DNA of 64,000 nt. Source: Nemophila menziesii. Lineage: Eukaryota > Streptophyta > Magnoliopsida > Boraginales > Hydrophyllaceae. Under the pieces are notes generated by a model that ran no database searches, was not told the DNA's origin, and was given only the letters and a program-made list of their open reading frames with translations. Below, one piece after another: positions 1 through 10,959 of the stretch. The stretch is from positions 43,389,137 to 43,453,136 of the forward strand of contig JARWIR010000007.1 of the NCBI GenBank assembly GCA_029959085.1, given 5' to 3'. Each line of letters begins with the position of its first letter. Positions within the stretch are counted from its first letter, which is position 1. A program made the translations under genes and the position numbers.

Positions 1-68
1 AATGCCTTCTTAATTAAGTAATTAGAAAAAAAACTCCCCTTAATTATTTATTTTCCCTTTTTACCCAA

Positions 69-76
69 TATAAATA
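69..76 (+). promoter_or_regulatory. TATA box
   Basis: TATAAATA lies about 30-80 bp upstream of a CT-rich leader. That leader resembles a plant 5' UTR and ends at a possible splice donor near 358 (AAG|GTAAAC). The matching acceptor TTGCAG lies directly before the ATG at 1497. This is a plausible promoter for the small zinc-knuckle gene; expression is not shown. Confidence 0.4.
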
Positions 77-145
77 CTACTTATTATAAACTAGGTAATT
101 AATTCCCCAATTATTATCTCACACACTCACAGATTCTCCTCTATC

Positions 146-148
<3 letters not shown>

Positions 149-230
<82 letters not shown>

Positions 231-240
231 TTCTCTCTCC
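149..240. repeat. (CT)n microsatellite
   Basis: About 90 bp of nearly pure CT dinucleotides with a few interruptions, inside the predicted leader of the 1497 ORF. It should be highly polymorphic. Confidence 0.95.
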
Positions 241-527
241 TCTAACCGTTTTCCTCCTCTCCATTGATAACCTACTGAGCTCAATCAAACTCACGAATCT
301 CACTCACACTCACAAAGCTAACTCACGGAATTACTCGGTGTTTTCTTCTTCTCTAAAGGTAAACTAACATTCTCTTCTATCTCTCCCGCTCTCTATCTCT
401 CTCGGCTCTGTTTTTAGCTTTTTAAAAAAAAAAATTTGATTTCATTTGGTTGCTTTGCTGATTTACAGCTTATAGTTTCTATATATACGTATACATGTGT
501 ATGTATTCTATATATTGAAAGCATTTT

Positions 528-1409
528 GATTCACATTTTCATCTTACTTTGCAACTTGAAGCAATTCTACTGTTTTGAATGTTTTTCTCTTCTAATTGCT
601 TGTTATTTTTATGATTTTGTGTTTATATTCTTAGTTTTGTTCATATTTTGCTTTGATATATGCAAATTTTTGTGTTTAAGCTCTTTTTGTTATGATAATG
701 TTTTTACATTCTTCATTTCTTCATATTTTGCTTCATTTTCTGTAAATTATGTGTTACATTCTTCATTTTGTTCATATTTTGCTTCTACATTGCTAAATTC
801 TGTGTTTAAACTGTTTTAATCGTATTAGAGTGTGTGTTTGAGCTGTAATTCTGTGAAGAGGTTTGTGCAGTTGCAGAATTCCATGTTTTAAACATGGAAT
901 TCCATGTTTTATACAGTATGAAACTGTATGAAACATGGAATTCCATGTTTAAAACATGGAATTCTGCTGATTCACATTTTCATCCAACTTTGCAACTTGA
1001 AGCAATTCTACTGTTTTGAAGGTTTTTCTCTTCTAATTGCTTGTTTTGTTATGATTTTGTGTTTATATTCTTAGTTTTGTTCATATTTTGCTTTGATATT
1101 TGCAAATTTTTGTGTTTAAGCTCTTTTTGTTATGATAATGTTTTTACATTCTTCATTTCTTCATATTTTGCCTCTTTTTCTGTAAATTCTGTGTTATATT
1201 ATTCATTTTGTTCATATTTTGCTTCTACATTGCTAAATTCTGTGTTTAAACGGTTTTAATCGCAGTTTAGTGTGTGTTTGAGCTGTAATTCTGTGAAGAG
1301 GTTTGTGCAGGCGCAGAATTCCATGTTTTAAACATGGAATTCCATGTTTTATACAGAATGAAACTGTATGAAACATGGAATTCCATGTTTAAAACATGGA
1401 ATTCTGCTC
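528..1409 (+). repeat. Two direct tandem copies of a 441-bp unit
   Basis: The stretch starting GATTCACATTTTCAT at 528 recurs at 969 with few changes, and both copies end with AACATGGAATTCTGCT. Each copy contains a T-rich part and a terminal palindrome block with two perfect inverted copies of AACATGGAATTCCATGTT. Both copies fall within the likely intron 358-1496. The open frames across them are low-complexity and not genes. Confidence 0.9.
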
Positions 1410-1496
1410 CTGCACATAATTTTTTCCCTTTTCTACACCTTCCTTTGTTTGTGTTATTGTATTCTAGTACTTATTTTCATGAATTGTTTTTTGCAG

Positions 1497-1915
1497 ATGG
1501 TTATGTTTATAGTTAGGTTCGGTTCTCAACGTTCTATGCGTTCGTTTGATCTTTTTCCGACTCTCGATTCTATTTTCGATTACGTGTTGTCTAAATGGCC
1601 TTCCAGCTCATCGTCTATAGTACATCGAGAGTTACTACCACATGACTTTATACAGGGAATGCTACTCGTTAACGTTCCTGCTTTTTACATGTTCAGTCCA
1701 CCTTCACCAATCCCCGGGCTCGGGGATGTTTTTGTCCACCCTCTAATCGTCAAGGTTCCTCCCGGAAGACAAAAAAAAAGCGTTTCAAGTCTCGTGGTGA
1801 ATTTGAGAACGAACCTAAGATGATAATATGTGGACGTTGCCACACCCAAGGACACCATAACGCTAAAACCTGTAAAGCTCCTCAATTAGTGATGTTTTGT
1901 TTATACGATCTTTAA
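1497..1915 (+). pseudogene. MULE-transposase-like C-terminal zinc-knuckle ORF, frameshifted
   Basis: The frame opens at ATG 1497, directly after a TTGCAG acceptor, and reads about 108 codons to a stop at 1823. It contains VKVPPGRQKK, like the PPGRPKKKR motif just before the zinc knuckle in MULE transposases. At about 1771-1779 there are nine A residues. Downstream of this run the conserved part continues in another frame: a basic stretch, then CGRCHTQGHHNAKTC, a C-x2-C-x4-H-x4/5-C knuckle, ending at 1915. One missing A in the homopolymer explains the break. No catalytic DDE or SWIM region is present upstream, so this is a C-terminal relic or a small derived gene. Assignment to MuDR/MULE rests on the motif only. 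Confidence 0.55.
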
Positions 1916-2079
1916 ATTCTTGTAACGGTCGATTAATATTCACATATTTAACATTGTTTACATTTGTATTGTTAAGTTTTTGTACCTTTTTGTGTTTATG
2001 TTTGTCTTGTGCTTCAGTGTTAGTATTATTGTCTTTTAATACAGGTTTCGAGCCATGTAGCTTAAGCCGATGTCTGAAT

Positions 2080-2165
2080 TTTTATGTTTTAAACATGGAA
2101 TTCCATGTTTGAAACATGGAATTGCATGTTTGAAACATGGTATTCCATGTTTAAAACATGGAATT
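2080..2165. repeat. Palindrome cluster (ACATGGAATTCCATGT)
   Basis: Four consecutive near-copies of the AACATGGAATTCCATGTTT palindrome, separated by a few bases, can form a long hairpin. The same motif ends both 441-bp repeats and recurs in the array at 2790-3365. Confidence 0.85.
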
Positions 2166-2789
2166 TCTCTCTGTTTTGACTTTTCCCCCGTGTTTTGCTG
2201 ACCTTCACTTTTTCCATGAACTTTGTATTCGTGACACATACTTCTACATACACAACCATGCCTATTGTTTTTTATATGTTTGTTTTGATGTTGTAGTTTG
2301 TATCATGATAGTTAACTAATACATAACATTTTTTTTCTTTTTCTTAACACTTAGTTTTTAACAAAAATAATAATAAACCATAGAAGTTACATTACTAATC
2401 AAATCCTTGATAATATTGTTAACAAGTCTTAACAATTCATTTTAAACATTAGAAACTAAAAACTTTACAAATAAGTCCGATAATATACGAAATACTAAAT
2501 ACTAATTTGACCAAAATAGTAAAAAACTTAAACAAATTCTTCATTTTCCTTCTTCATAATTGATGCTTTGGTCTTTGTTGTCGATGATTTGCATATACAT
2601 CTTTGCTCGGTACTTGTCGGCTGCATTCTATTCATATGCCTCCCTTACTTTTGCGGTTTTGTATATGTCATCCGCATACATGCATACATACACTCCACTG
2701 TCTTGGCTTGATAACTTTTCTTGGTTCCATTTTCACCTGTTTTTACACAAACTCTAAGCACAAGAAAATATATTAGTAGTCTGAATTGA

Positions 2790-3365
2790 GTGTTAATTCC
2801 ATGTTTAATACATTTATCAAAACATGGAATTTCATGTTTAATACAGTTACTAAAAACATTCTGCATAATTCTATATTATGCAGTAATTACACTATAAGGG
2901 CCCTAAACTACACATTATGTCTATAATACAGTTATCAAAACATGGAATTTCATGATTTGATAACTGTATTAAACATGGAATTCCATGTTTAATACAGTTA
3001 CTAAAAACATTCTGCAGAATTCCATATTATGCAGTATTTACACTAAAAGGTCCCTAAACTACACATTCTGTCTATAATACAGTTATCAAAACATGGAATT
3101 TCATGATTTGATAATTGTATTAAACATGGAATTCCATGTTTAATACAGTTACTAAAAACATTCTGCAGAATTCCATATTATGCAGTATTTACACTAAAAG
3201 GTCCCTAAACTACACATTTTGTCTATAATACAGTTATCAAAACATGTAATTCCATGTTTTGATAACTGTATTAAACATGGAATTCCATGTTTAATACAGT
3301 TACGAAAAACATTGTGCAGAATTCTGCATTATGCAGTAATTGCATTTTAGGTCCCTGTTTAACAC
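2790..3365. repeat. Tandem array of ~150-bp units with nested palindromes
   Basis: Units recur at about 2899, 3050, 3200 and 3342, each marked by (G)TCCCTAAACTACACATT. Each unit carries an inverted pair around TAATACAGTTATCAAAACATG and the ACATGGAATTCCATGT palindrome. The units are only a few per cent diverged, so the array expanded recently. No gene is seen. Confidence 0.88.
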
Positions 3366-4214
3366 ATTATTCACATTTTATGACTCTAATCCATCTTTCG
3401 TTCATGTTGATCACAGTAAATTGAACACATTCATCAAATAATCCTATTTTAAACCCTAGAAACCCAAGAAATGTGTAAGAAATCAAACAAAATTTCATAA
3501 TATAAACCAAAATTTCAATGAGGCCCCTGTTTATATATATATTTGACAGTTATTCCTCAAAAAATTCAAATAATTGCACTATAAGTCCCTGTTTCACACA
3601 TTCGTTCATGTTTATCAAAGTTTATTTAACACATTCATCAAATAATCATATTTTCAACCCTAGGAACTTCTAATTTCGGTTTTTATATAGAAATCAGTAA
3701 GAAAATGATTATAAATCATTAAGAAATTGGTAGAAATCAAACAAAATCCACATGTATTATATTTTTGTTGTGTTTTTCTTCATGAATCACATAAAAACAG
3801 GTTCTAAATTGTTAATTACTATCAAAAACCTCGAAATAAACATAGAAATAGGATTATATTTCAGTTTTTTCACTTACGTATAGGTTTTGGAGTCGAATCT
3901 TTAATTTGATCGACTGATTTTGTTGACTATTTTGCTCGCCGGAGTAGATTCTCTTGGTTGTGTGCACCGCCGTCGTCGTTCGCCGCTTCTCCCGTCGTCG
4001 CCGATTCTCTCTCTCTCTCTCTCAAAGATCTTTCCGTTTGTGTACAGTGTGTTGTGTGTGTTGTGTGTGTTGTGTCGATTGGTTTTTTTTCTTTTCTTTT
4101 TAATATGCTAAACAACAGTTAGTTTAGATTAAGTAAGATTCTATTTTCTTTTTCTTTTTTTTTAATTGTCATTTGTAAGGGTATTTTGGGGTGGGGCTGT
4201 TTTCTATAAAATGT
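3366..4214. other. Gene-free stretch with CT/GT-rich leader-like segment
   Basis: AT-rich non-coding sequence up to about 3900. Then comes a short GC-richer segment (3930-4030) with CCGCCGTCGTCG triplets, a short (CT)n run and a GTGTTGTGT repeat. It resembles an untranslated leader on the + strand, but no ORF with recognisable content follows. Confidence 0.5.
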
Positions 4215-4260
4215 CTTATTGGGGGCACCTTTTTTTAAATAACTTTTCTAATAGGCATTT

Positions 4261-5626
4261 ACCTCTAATTGGCTCAAAAAAAAAAAGTACACGATGTAAA
4301 ACATTTTTCTATCCCAAAAAAATATAATGAAACATAAGAAACTTTAAACCCATATCTTCACCTTCGTATTGGAAAAAAAAAACAAAAAGAAATTTCTTCA
4401 TTCACTTTTTTAGTAAAAGTTTTTCAATGAATAAAATAAAATGGGTGACATGTATATTAACTAACTTAATCTAAACCCATGTAGAGAAATATGGCCATAA
4501 ATGATTAGATATTAGAATAATTATATAATCATTTATGAATTTTTTTTTACTTTATTTGTTATTTTGCTTAGAGTATATAAAATCTCTACTTCTACTGAAT
4601 GATTTGTAGAAAACTTTTTTAATTATAATTAAACCTTAAACTCCTACAAAATCCAATGAGTTTGAAAGTCTAATGACTTCTGAATACTTTAAAATTTTAA
4701 TGGACTTAAAGGATTTTTGATTGAATACATCTTGATTTTAAAAGAGTTTTTAAAATCTCAATTGTATACCTCAAGTTTTAATAGACTTTTTACAATCCTG
4801 ATTGAATACCCATGGACTTTTAAATTCCAAAAAATCCAACAGACTCTCGTTGAATACACCCCTCCAAATCTCTTCTTTAAACACCAATATTTGAAACCAA
4901 ATCTAAATATGCATAAAAACAATAAAAAACAGTTAAAATCAATAAAAATTTAAACATAAGTAAAAAAGAAAGATAATTCCATTTTTAAACCTTAAGTGTT
5001 ATCTTTCTTCTTCTAATTATTTTTTTAAGCGCAAACATGAAGCGTATCAACCCCTAGCCATCAATGGTAGTCCTATTGAGAAGCACTTGATGAACTCACT
5101 GATGGGGTTGAGGCTTATATAAAAGAGATTAAGGATGAGTTTACAATTCTTAATGAATTCATAAACGTTAATGGTGGTCCTATTGAGAAGGACTTGATGA
5201 TTCACCAATGAAGTTGAGATACATTGTTCCTAATATATCTTTGATGATCCTAGAACAATGAATTTATAAATCAACTATGAATTCATAGCCCGTAGTGTTG
5301 GTCATATTGAGAAGAACTTGATTAATTTACTAATCACATAGTAAGGTTGTGCTCTATTGTTCTTAATTATCTTAATACCCTAAAGGGGTAGTCTACTCTG
5401 GGTTGACATTCGTAAAAGATCATCTATGTGTTGGAAAGGGTGGTGATCAAGGAATCTATAATTAATACCTGGTGGAGTATGTGTTGTGAGGGTTTTGACC
5501 GAAGAACGTCAAGTTCAGGAGTACGTTCACTTGACGAGATCTGGTGGTTGTCTCACTTCACTATGTGTCAATTCAAATAGAAATATATTGCCACTTAAGT
5601 ACAATTCACCCAACGCAGTGGGGGAT
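4261..5626. other. Gene-free AT-rich stretch with degenerate ~110-bp repeats
   Basis: At 4620-4860 there are repeated GATTGAATAC phrases ending in GAATACACCCCTCC, which looks like one end of a decayed MITE. From about 5063 three degraded copies of a unit beginning ATGGTNGTCCTATTGAGAAG recur near 5063, 5169 and 5297. The last part runs into a purine tract (5617-5626) and looks like 3' internal sequence of an LTR retrotransposon. No coding frame is recognisable. Confidence 0.5.
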
Positions 5627-5980
5627 TGTTGATAATTAATAAAGAATATCAAAGTCTTATTTACTTCATGCTCTTGGAGAAGACTAAGATTTTTTTGCTT
5701 ACTTTGTCTCACCTCATAAATGAAGGAAAAATATAATAGTTTATATTCCCCATTCTAAATTTTTCAAAAGGCTCAACACTCTAAAAATGAATAGTAATGG
5801 GAATACTCCACACGTGCGCACGACCACCACCGCCACCAATAACCCGCTTGACCCAGCCTGACACGGTGTGGTCGTGGAGAGTGGCGTGGTCGTGGAGTTT
5901 TGAGGAGTCTTGAGAATTAATAAATAAAAATTAAAACTTATTTTGGACTTGGTACTTATAGTATTCATTGACCACGTTCG

Positions 5981-6119
5981 GAAATGCCATTAGTAGAAGA
6001 TAAACGACCATCCATGAATTCCCAATGTTTTGAAACGATTGTCATGAATGCTCCCACACTTATGGCTAAGGAGTTACAAGTACCAGATTCGTTCTTCCCA
6101 CTGTCAAAGAGAAACGTTC
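5981..6119 (+). pseudogene. Unidentified open frame interrupted by the solo LTR
   Basis: From ATG 5981 a + frame of about 46 codons with ordinary amino-acid composition runs into the solo LTR. An open frame is also found directly right of the insertion (from 6738). No family is recognised. It may be chance reading through the older LTR remnant, or a captured gene piece. Confidence 0.25.
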
Positions 6120-6732
6120 TGTTGTAAATTCCTATCACGATTAACCTCCAAATCACAATACTCGAGTAACCAAAACCAAAGAAAATATGCAAGAAAGTAA
6201 GAACACAGAAATTATCGTGGTTCGGTCCAAAATAGACCTACATCCACGTTGAGCTCCGATGAGAGTTGCTCAGCCACTAGAAATCACAAGAGATACAATG
6301 TTTCCGATCACCTTACAATTACAAACCACAAAATCAATTGAATACCGCTTCTAATCTAATTCTCGAACCCTAAATATCTAACAAGGCTATCTAGTGATTA
6401 ATCAAGATGATTATCACAATTTACACGAGAGATTACAACCAAGAAGCTATCTAATTGATTACAAGAAGAATCAGAGATTGATCTTCTAAGAACTAGGGTT
6501 TCGTATGAAGAAGAGAGAGGCGAGAGAGTGAAACGCGTGAGTTGAGAGAAGGGTTATGACTTCGGTCAAACCCGAATTCCTTATATAAGAGACATCAGCC
6601 AAGAGTGAATGAGAGCCGTCAGATGTAAGTAAAGATCAAGCGCCCAAGATTAGCCACGTCATTAAGTAAGGAACCAATCAAATTAAAACACTTCACCGAA
6701 TATATATCAACATAACATATATATATTCTTCA
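6120..6732 (-). mobile_element. Solo LTR (613 bp) with 5-bp TSD
   Basis: The segment begins TGTTGTAAATT and ends ATATTCTTCA (TG...CA), and it is flanked on both sides by CGTTC (6115-6119 and 6733-6737). Read on the minus strand it has a TATATAA box at about 6581-6587 and begins TGAAGAATA. No internal region is present. The structure fits an LTR element reduced by LTR-LTR recombination. It interrupts an open + frame that runs from ATG 5981 to the insertion point. Confidence 0.85.
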
Positions 6733-7190
6733 CGTTCAAATTCATGTCAGTTTTCAAAAGAAGAAAAACTTTTTCAGGCTTTATGAGAGACATGTTTATG
6801 ACAGTCTTTATAATGGTGTTTATGACAGCATTTAGTGTAAACTTTTTTGAATGGGTATTACCTCTATATAAAGAAGTTGAAAGTCATTTGTAAAGGCACC
6901 ACAAGTATTACAAACAATAGAAAAACTCTTAACTTTCTTTCTTTTTAAAAGTTGATACTGAGCATAAGTTAGTGCAGTGATAGTATTCATAAGAGGGTAC
7001 CGGTCATTACGCGGAATATCATATTAAACAAAACAATTGTAGTTATTATTTAAATTTTTGGTACCTTGTTGTAAATTTGTAATTTATATTCAATTACGTG
7101 TAATCTTGTTATAAGTTTATTATTGTATTGAATTATATTTTATTGTGATTATCAGATAAAGTGTTATTGTTATTTTACCAATATTTAACA

Positions 7191-7581
7191 CATTATAAAT
7201 GTGGTTAGAGGATCTCCAAAGCCGTATTTAGCTTCTACTCATGGTCATGGGTATAAAAAATATCGTAATATTGTTTTAGTTTGGACGCGCTATCGTAATT
7301 GTTTATATTCCACAATTCATAGCCCATCTTTGTATAGAAAGAACAAGAAAAAAGAACTTTTTTTTGGACCAAAAGCACTAATTATATCGCCCTTCATAAT
7401 TTACGGAAGCATTTACTTAACTAGCTGGAATCTTAAGTTTCAACAGTTGTGTAGCCGATGGTCTGAATTTATACTCTTCAAATGATATTTTTGGGACTCG
7501 GTACTAGTTTGCATGTTACAGTTGGTATTGGACACCGCGTCTACAGTCTCTTTACCTTCTTCTGTCTTGAGCTTCCACATA
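7191..7581. other. No recognisable gene
   Basis: A + frame of 94 codons (7201-7485) opens with GTG and is lysine/tyrosine-rich. I see no domain, no conserved motif and no gene-like flanks. I treat it as non-coding or very decayed. Confidence 0.5.
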
Positions 7582-7838
7582 CTCCCTCCGTTCCACTCAA
7601 ATTGTCCATTTACTAAAAATAATGTTCCAAATATATTGTCCACTTAGAAGTTCAAGACACTTTTTTTCCTACTTTTTCCACTATTACCCTTATTAAAATA
7701 TTGAAATTTATAATTACAATACACATTTAAGATATCAAGATACTTTATTAGGGGTATTTTTGTAATGGTGAATGCATTTATTATGTTCCTTAATATATGT
7801 GAAAAACTAAGTGGATAAATTTAGTGGAACGGAGGGAG
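7582..7838. mobile_element. Stowaway-type MITE
   Basis: A 257-bp element with terminal inverted repeats CTCCCTCCGTTCCACT and AGTGGAACGGAGGGAG, flanked by TA on both sides. These are the hallmarks of Stowaway (Tc1/mariner) MITEs. No coding capacity. Confidence 0.92.
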
Positions 7839-8638
7839 TATAAGGTTAATATACTAGCTTTAACATTTGTTCCATTATTACATCATTACTATGTTTTGGA
7901 TAGTATTTGTTAACGTAATGACTTTTGTAGTATCCCAACCCACTAATTTCCCATTTTTGTTCTTGTTAATATAAGTATATGTACACAAGAAAACCATACT
8001 TCTCATGTTTGACCTTTCTGATAAAATCATTATTTCCTTTGTTAAAAATCTTTTCCTTCATTCCTTTAAAGCTATCCTTAAGAAGTTGTTCGTCGTAAAC
8101 ATGCAAAAGTCCTCCATCCGATGAACAATTCGTGCTTGTTAGTGTACGTATGTTAATTCTAGTTTATTTTGGTTGGATCTTTGAGATTTGTTGGGTTTGG
8201 GTAGATTTTGATGGGTCGGTGCCTCGGGTTTTAGTTTTCTTTTAATTTTTTTCATGTGTAATCAATCATATAAATCATTTTTTTTGTCATCATATAAATC
8301 ATTTTAAATCCAAAAGCATTGCCCATTTAATATCCAAAGATATTCTGAAAAAATCATTTCTTTTTTCTCCACAAGTCAATACCATTACCATGTCGTGATG
8401 AATGTGCATTGCTAAACGGTGGGCTTAATCCCATCCTCAATTTGAAAAAAAAAATATCTATGCTAATCTTAATGTTTTTATTAGTTGTGCTCATGTATTA
8501 TTAATTCAAAATTCTTATTATCTTTATAAACTACATGTACTAATCTTAATGTTTTTATTAGTTGTGCTAAAGTTTAATTTTTTATTATTTCAATAGATAA
8601 CCTATATCTAACTTTTAATCATTAAATTCTTACGGTCT
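7839..8638. other. Gene-free AT-rich stretch
   Basis: No coding frame or complete transposon is seen. A short duplication (TACTAATCTTAATGTTTTTA-like phrase) recurs about 77 bp apart near 8460 and 8536. Confidence 0.5.
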
Positions 8639-8650
8639 ATGTATAAAACT

Positions 8651-10264
8651 AGACGAACGAAAATACCCTCTTCTTCTTAAAACGCTCTCTCTCTATTCTT
8701 ACAGATAATATTAAATCTGAACGGAAGCTGTCACCGGTTGCCTTTAGGCTGGTGATGGCGGCCCCTCCTCCCTTTTCCCTTTATCTTCCTTACCTTTCTT
8801 TCCCCTTTTTTTTCTTTTTCTGTTTCCTGTTTTTGTTCCTTTTTACCTTATTTACCGTTGGTTTTCAAGCCCTGCTTTTGAAACTCCTCAACCACTTCTC
8901 ATTAGCTTTGCTTCTTGCTCCTCCATCTGCAGTGACAATGTCCTTTACTTCCTTCACCACAGTCCGCTATCGATCAAGCGTCCTTCCCATTTTTCAAGCG
9001 GGTCCAGATCTGGCCCAATTTCAGGCCCAAAGATCCAACTTTGCTCCTTTCCAGGTCCATTACTTAAGACTCATTCCTCTGCTTCATCTGATTTTCCTGG
9101 TTTTGTAATCCTTCTTCTTCTGGACTTTTGGACTTCACCAGTCTTGGGGTTTCGGTTGCGGGGATCTACCGTTCTAGGAAAACTATTTCTTGTGAGTTTG
9201 TTTTATCTTGGTTTTGGGTTCTTTTGGACAAAGAATTGGTGAACGGATTTTTCCTGCTGGATTTGTCGCCTTGTGATTTTGGTAAGAATGGATGCCTCCC
9301 CTTTATTTCTATTTTCTGGTGTGCTATTTTGGAGTGGTTTCTGTGTTCCTCTTTAGCGGGGACTCCTGAGGTTGTTTGGCATGGTTTTTACTTGGTGGTT
9401 TTGCGTTTGTGGGTTAGTCTTGTTAGCCGCGCCTCTTGATTTCACTCTCGTAGGACTTGTAGTGATGCACTCGGGGTTATTGTAATTTGTTCACTGGATT
9501 TCGACTTTTGGAGTTCCGAGTGTTTGCCGTTCACTCGTTACTTGTTCTGTTCGAGATCTTACTGTCCAGTTAGTTTGACCTGTCCTTGGTTTGTTTGGCA
9601 AGAGAGGTGGTTTGTTTGTTGCTTGTGTTGTTCCTACGGTTCCAGTCGATTCCATACATTCGTAGGTGGTAATTCATCTTTTTCCACGATTGTTCATTCA
9701 GTTGAATCCGACTTAAGGAACTCCGAGGGTTTGCCGTTCATTTAGAGTCTATTTTGCTTGGAATTTCTTTGTTTGACTACTTTGGTTTGCGGTTATTTGG
9801 TTTGGCTGGAGAAGCAGGTTGTGTGTTTTTCTTTTGGGTGCGTGGTTACTCTTTCGGTCCGTCTAGTCTCGAGTTCCATTTTTATCATTTGGGCTAGTGA
9901 TATCTCCTTTAATTAGAGGATTACCAAGATCTTCGGCACCGCAACTTTCGCCTCGGCCTTTGAGTTGCCTATCCCGTTTATCATTGAAATGGTAGTCTAT
10001 TTTCTCCCCCTCTCCCAGAGGATTGAGATTTTCCTTCTTATTGGTCATGGTCCATTGACCCTCAGTGGTCCCCGCTCGCTACTTCGGTGGCACATTTGCT
10101 TCTGGTTCATCTGCTGCCTGAGTTTGCCTCGCCCCCTCTGTTGTTCTTGTAGCTTGTTTCTTGTTTTAGTTTATTATTTTGTTTTTATTTTCGGGTTTGG
10201 TTGGTCAAACCGCGGTTCTTTGTAACTTTTTTATTTATTTATATAAGCTACTTTGATTAAAAAA
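8651..10264 (+). mobile_element. Retroposed insert (LINE-like, no RT), 12-bp TSD
   Basis: The insert is flanked by ATGTATAAAACT at 8639-8650 and again at 10265-10276. Its right end is a short A-run after GCTACTTTGATT, with TGTAAC and TATTTATTTATATA just before. That combination of 3' A-tail and matching long TSD is characteristic of target-primed retrotransposition on the + strand. The body is pyrimidine-rich and GC-richer than its surroundings. It holds several open frames (for example 8755-9108 and 9128-9439) but none carries reverse-transcriptase, endonuclease or gag motifs. It could be an internally deleted LINE, a non-autonomous LINE derivative or a processed non-coding transcript. Confidence 0.7.
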
Positions 10265-10350
10265 ATGTATAAAACTGATAACGAGGATTTTTTTTTAAAT
10301 TTATTTTTATTTTGTTTTATCATTATAATGTGCTCTATTCTATTGACACA

Positions 10351-10512
10351 AAAATTCATACTTTTTTATGTATCATGTTCATGTGAAACGAATATGGGAG
10401 AAAAAGTTGTATCAACCTTGAAGACTGAATTATTTTTTTTTGATTCTTTTTAATGTATTATAATGTATGATATTAAGATGTTAATTTCTCTTGTATAATA
10501 ATATATGATATT
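10351..10512 (+). repeat. Left copy of 162-bp direct repeat flanking the copia element
   Basis: This segment begins AAAATTCATA and ends ATATATGATATT at the left LTR edge. It recurs, almost identical, at 18132-18292 directly outside the right LTR. The copies differ by about two C/T substitutions and one base in a T-run. Ty1/copia integration normally duplicates only 5 bp. Confidence 0.93.
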
Positions 10513-10948
10513 TGTTACCTATTAAATTAAAGAGTTGAAGGTTTTAGACAAACTTTCTTACGCAGCGGATTGATTTCTGAATTCCTATTTTCTGAATTCT
10601 TGCTTTCTGATCGTGAATTTAATTACAAGAATTAAATTCTTTGTTTTCACCACCTAAGTGTCTGAGAATCTTGTTTAAGTGTAATGGAATAAGAGAAGGA
10701 ATTTTTGCTGAAGAAATTGTGTATTGTGAAGTTGTATTGAAGATGGAGTAGGAGACTCCTATTTATATAGTCCAGGAAGCGTTGGTTTATTAACTGATAA
10801 TAAACCACCTTCCCATGATCTCCACCCCAAGCACTAAGAAAGTGGGTAAGTTCTTTCAGTTAAACCCAGGTAACTATCTTAGCACGTTCATGTTAACCCA
10901 TCATGGGTGACATGGAAATAAATCTATTAATTTATTTTATTTCTTTCA
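10513..10948 (-). repeat. Copia 3' LTR
   Basis: 436 bp, TGTTACC...TTTCTTTCA on the + strand, aligned over its full length with 17696-18131. It lies next to the polypurine tract, so it is the 3' LTR of this minus-strand element. Confidence 0.95.
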
Positions 10949-10959
10949 TTCTCCCACTC
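10949..10959 (-). other. Copia polypurine tract
   Basis: Reads GAGTGGGAGAA on the minus strand, directly before the 3' LTR start TGAAAGAAAT. It is the expected primer site for plus-strand synthesis. Confidence 0.85.

Larger units (their letters stand above)
1..4260. mobile_element. Probable Mutator-like element (MULE), left end at window edge
   Basis: The first ~50 bases and the reverse complement of about 4215-4260 look like diverged terminal inverted repeats: both begin (A)AATGCCT, then an A-run and a C-run (ACTCCCC on the left, GTGCCCCC on the right). Between them lie a TATA box, a pyrimidine-rich leader, an intron-like stretch and a broken ORF whose C-terminus resembles the zinc knuckle that ends many MULE transposases. 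The left target-site duplication falls outside the window, so the 9-bp TSD test cannot be made. Only a C-terminal transposase part is visible, so the element would be non-autonomous. The boundaries and the class are inferred. Confidence 0.4.
5627..7190 (+). mobile_element. 3' LTR remnant of an LTR retrotransposon
   Basis: A purine tract AGTGGGGGAT (5617-5626) directly precedes TGTTGATAATTAATAAAG, the usual arrangement of polypurine tract plus LTR start. A TATA-like CTATATAAAG lies near 6865 and is followed by a plausible transcript leader. The end near TTTAACA (~7190) is a guess from the TG...CA rule. A separate solo LTR (6120-6732) is inserted in it. No second LTR or coding domains are seen, so this is a truncated copy. 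Confidence 0.4.

Noticed and set aside
436..1259. Phe/Cys-rich frames of 127 and 72 codons
   Set aside because: Low-complexity T-rich translation within the two 441-bp direct repeats, inside a probable intron.
9128..9745. Candidate ORF1 of a LINE in the retroposed insert
   Set aside because: The frames are Trp/Phe/Leu-rich without RNA-binding, knuckle or coiled-coil features and start at non-ATG codons; not supported as genes.
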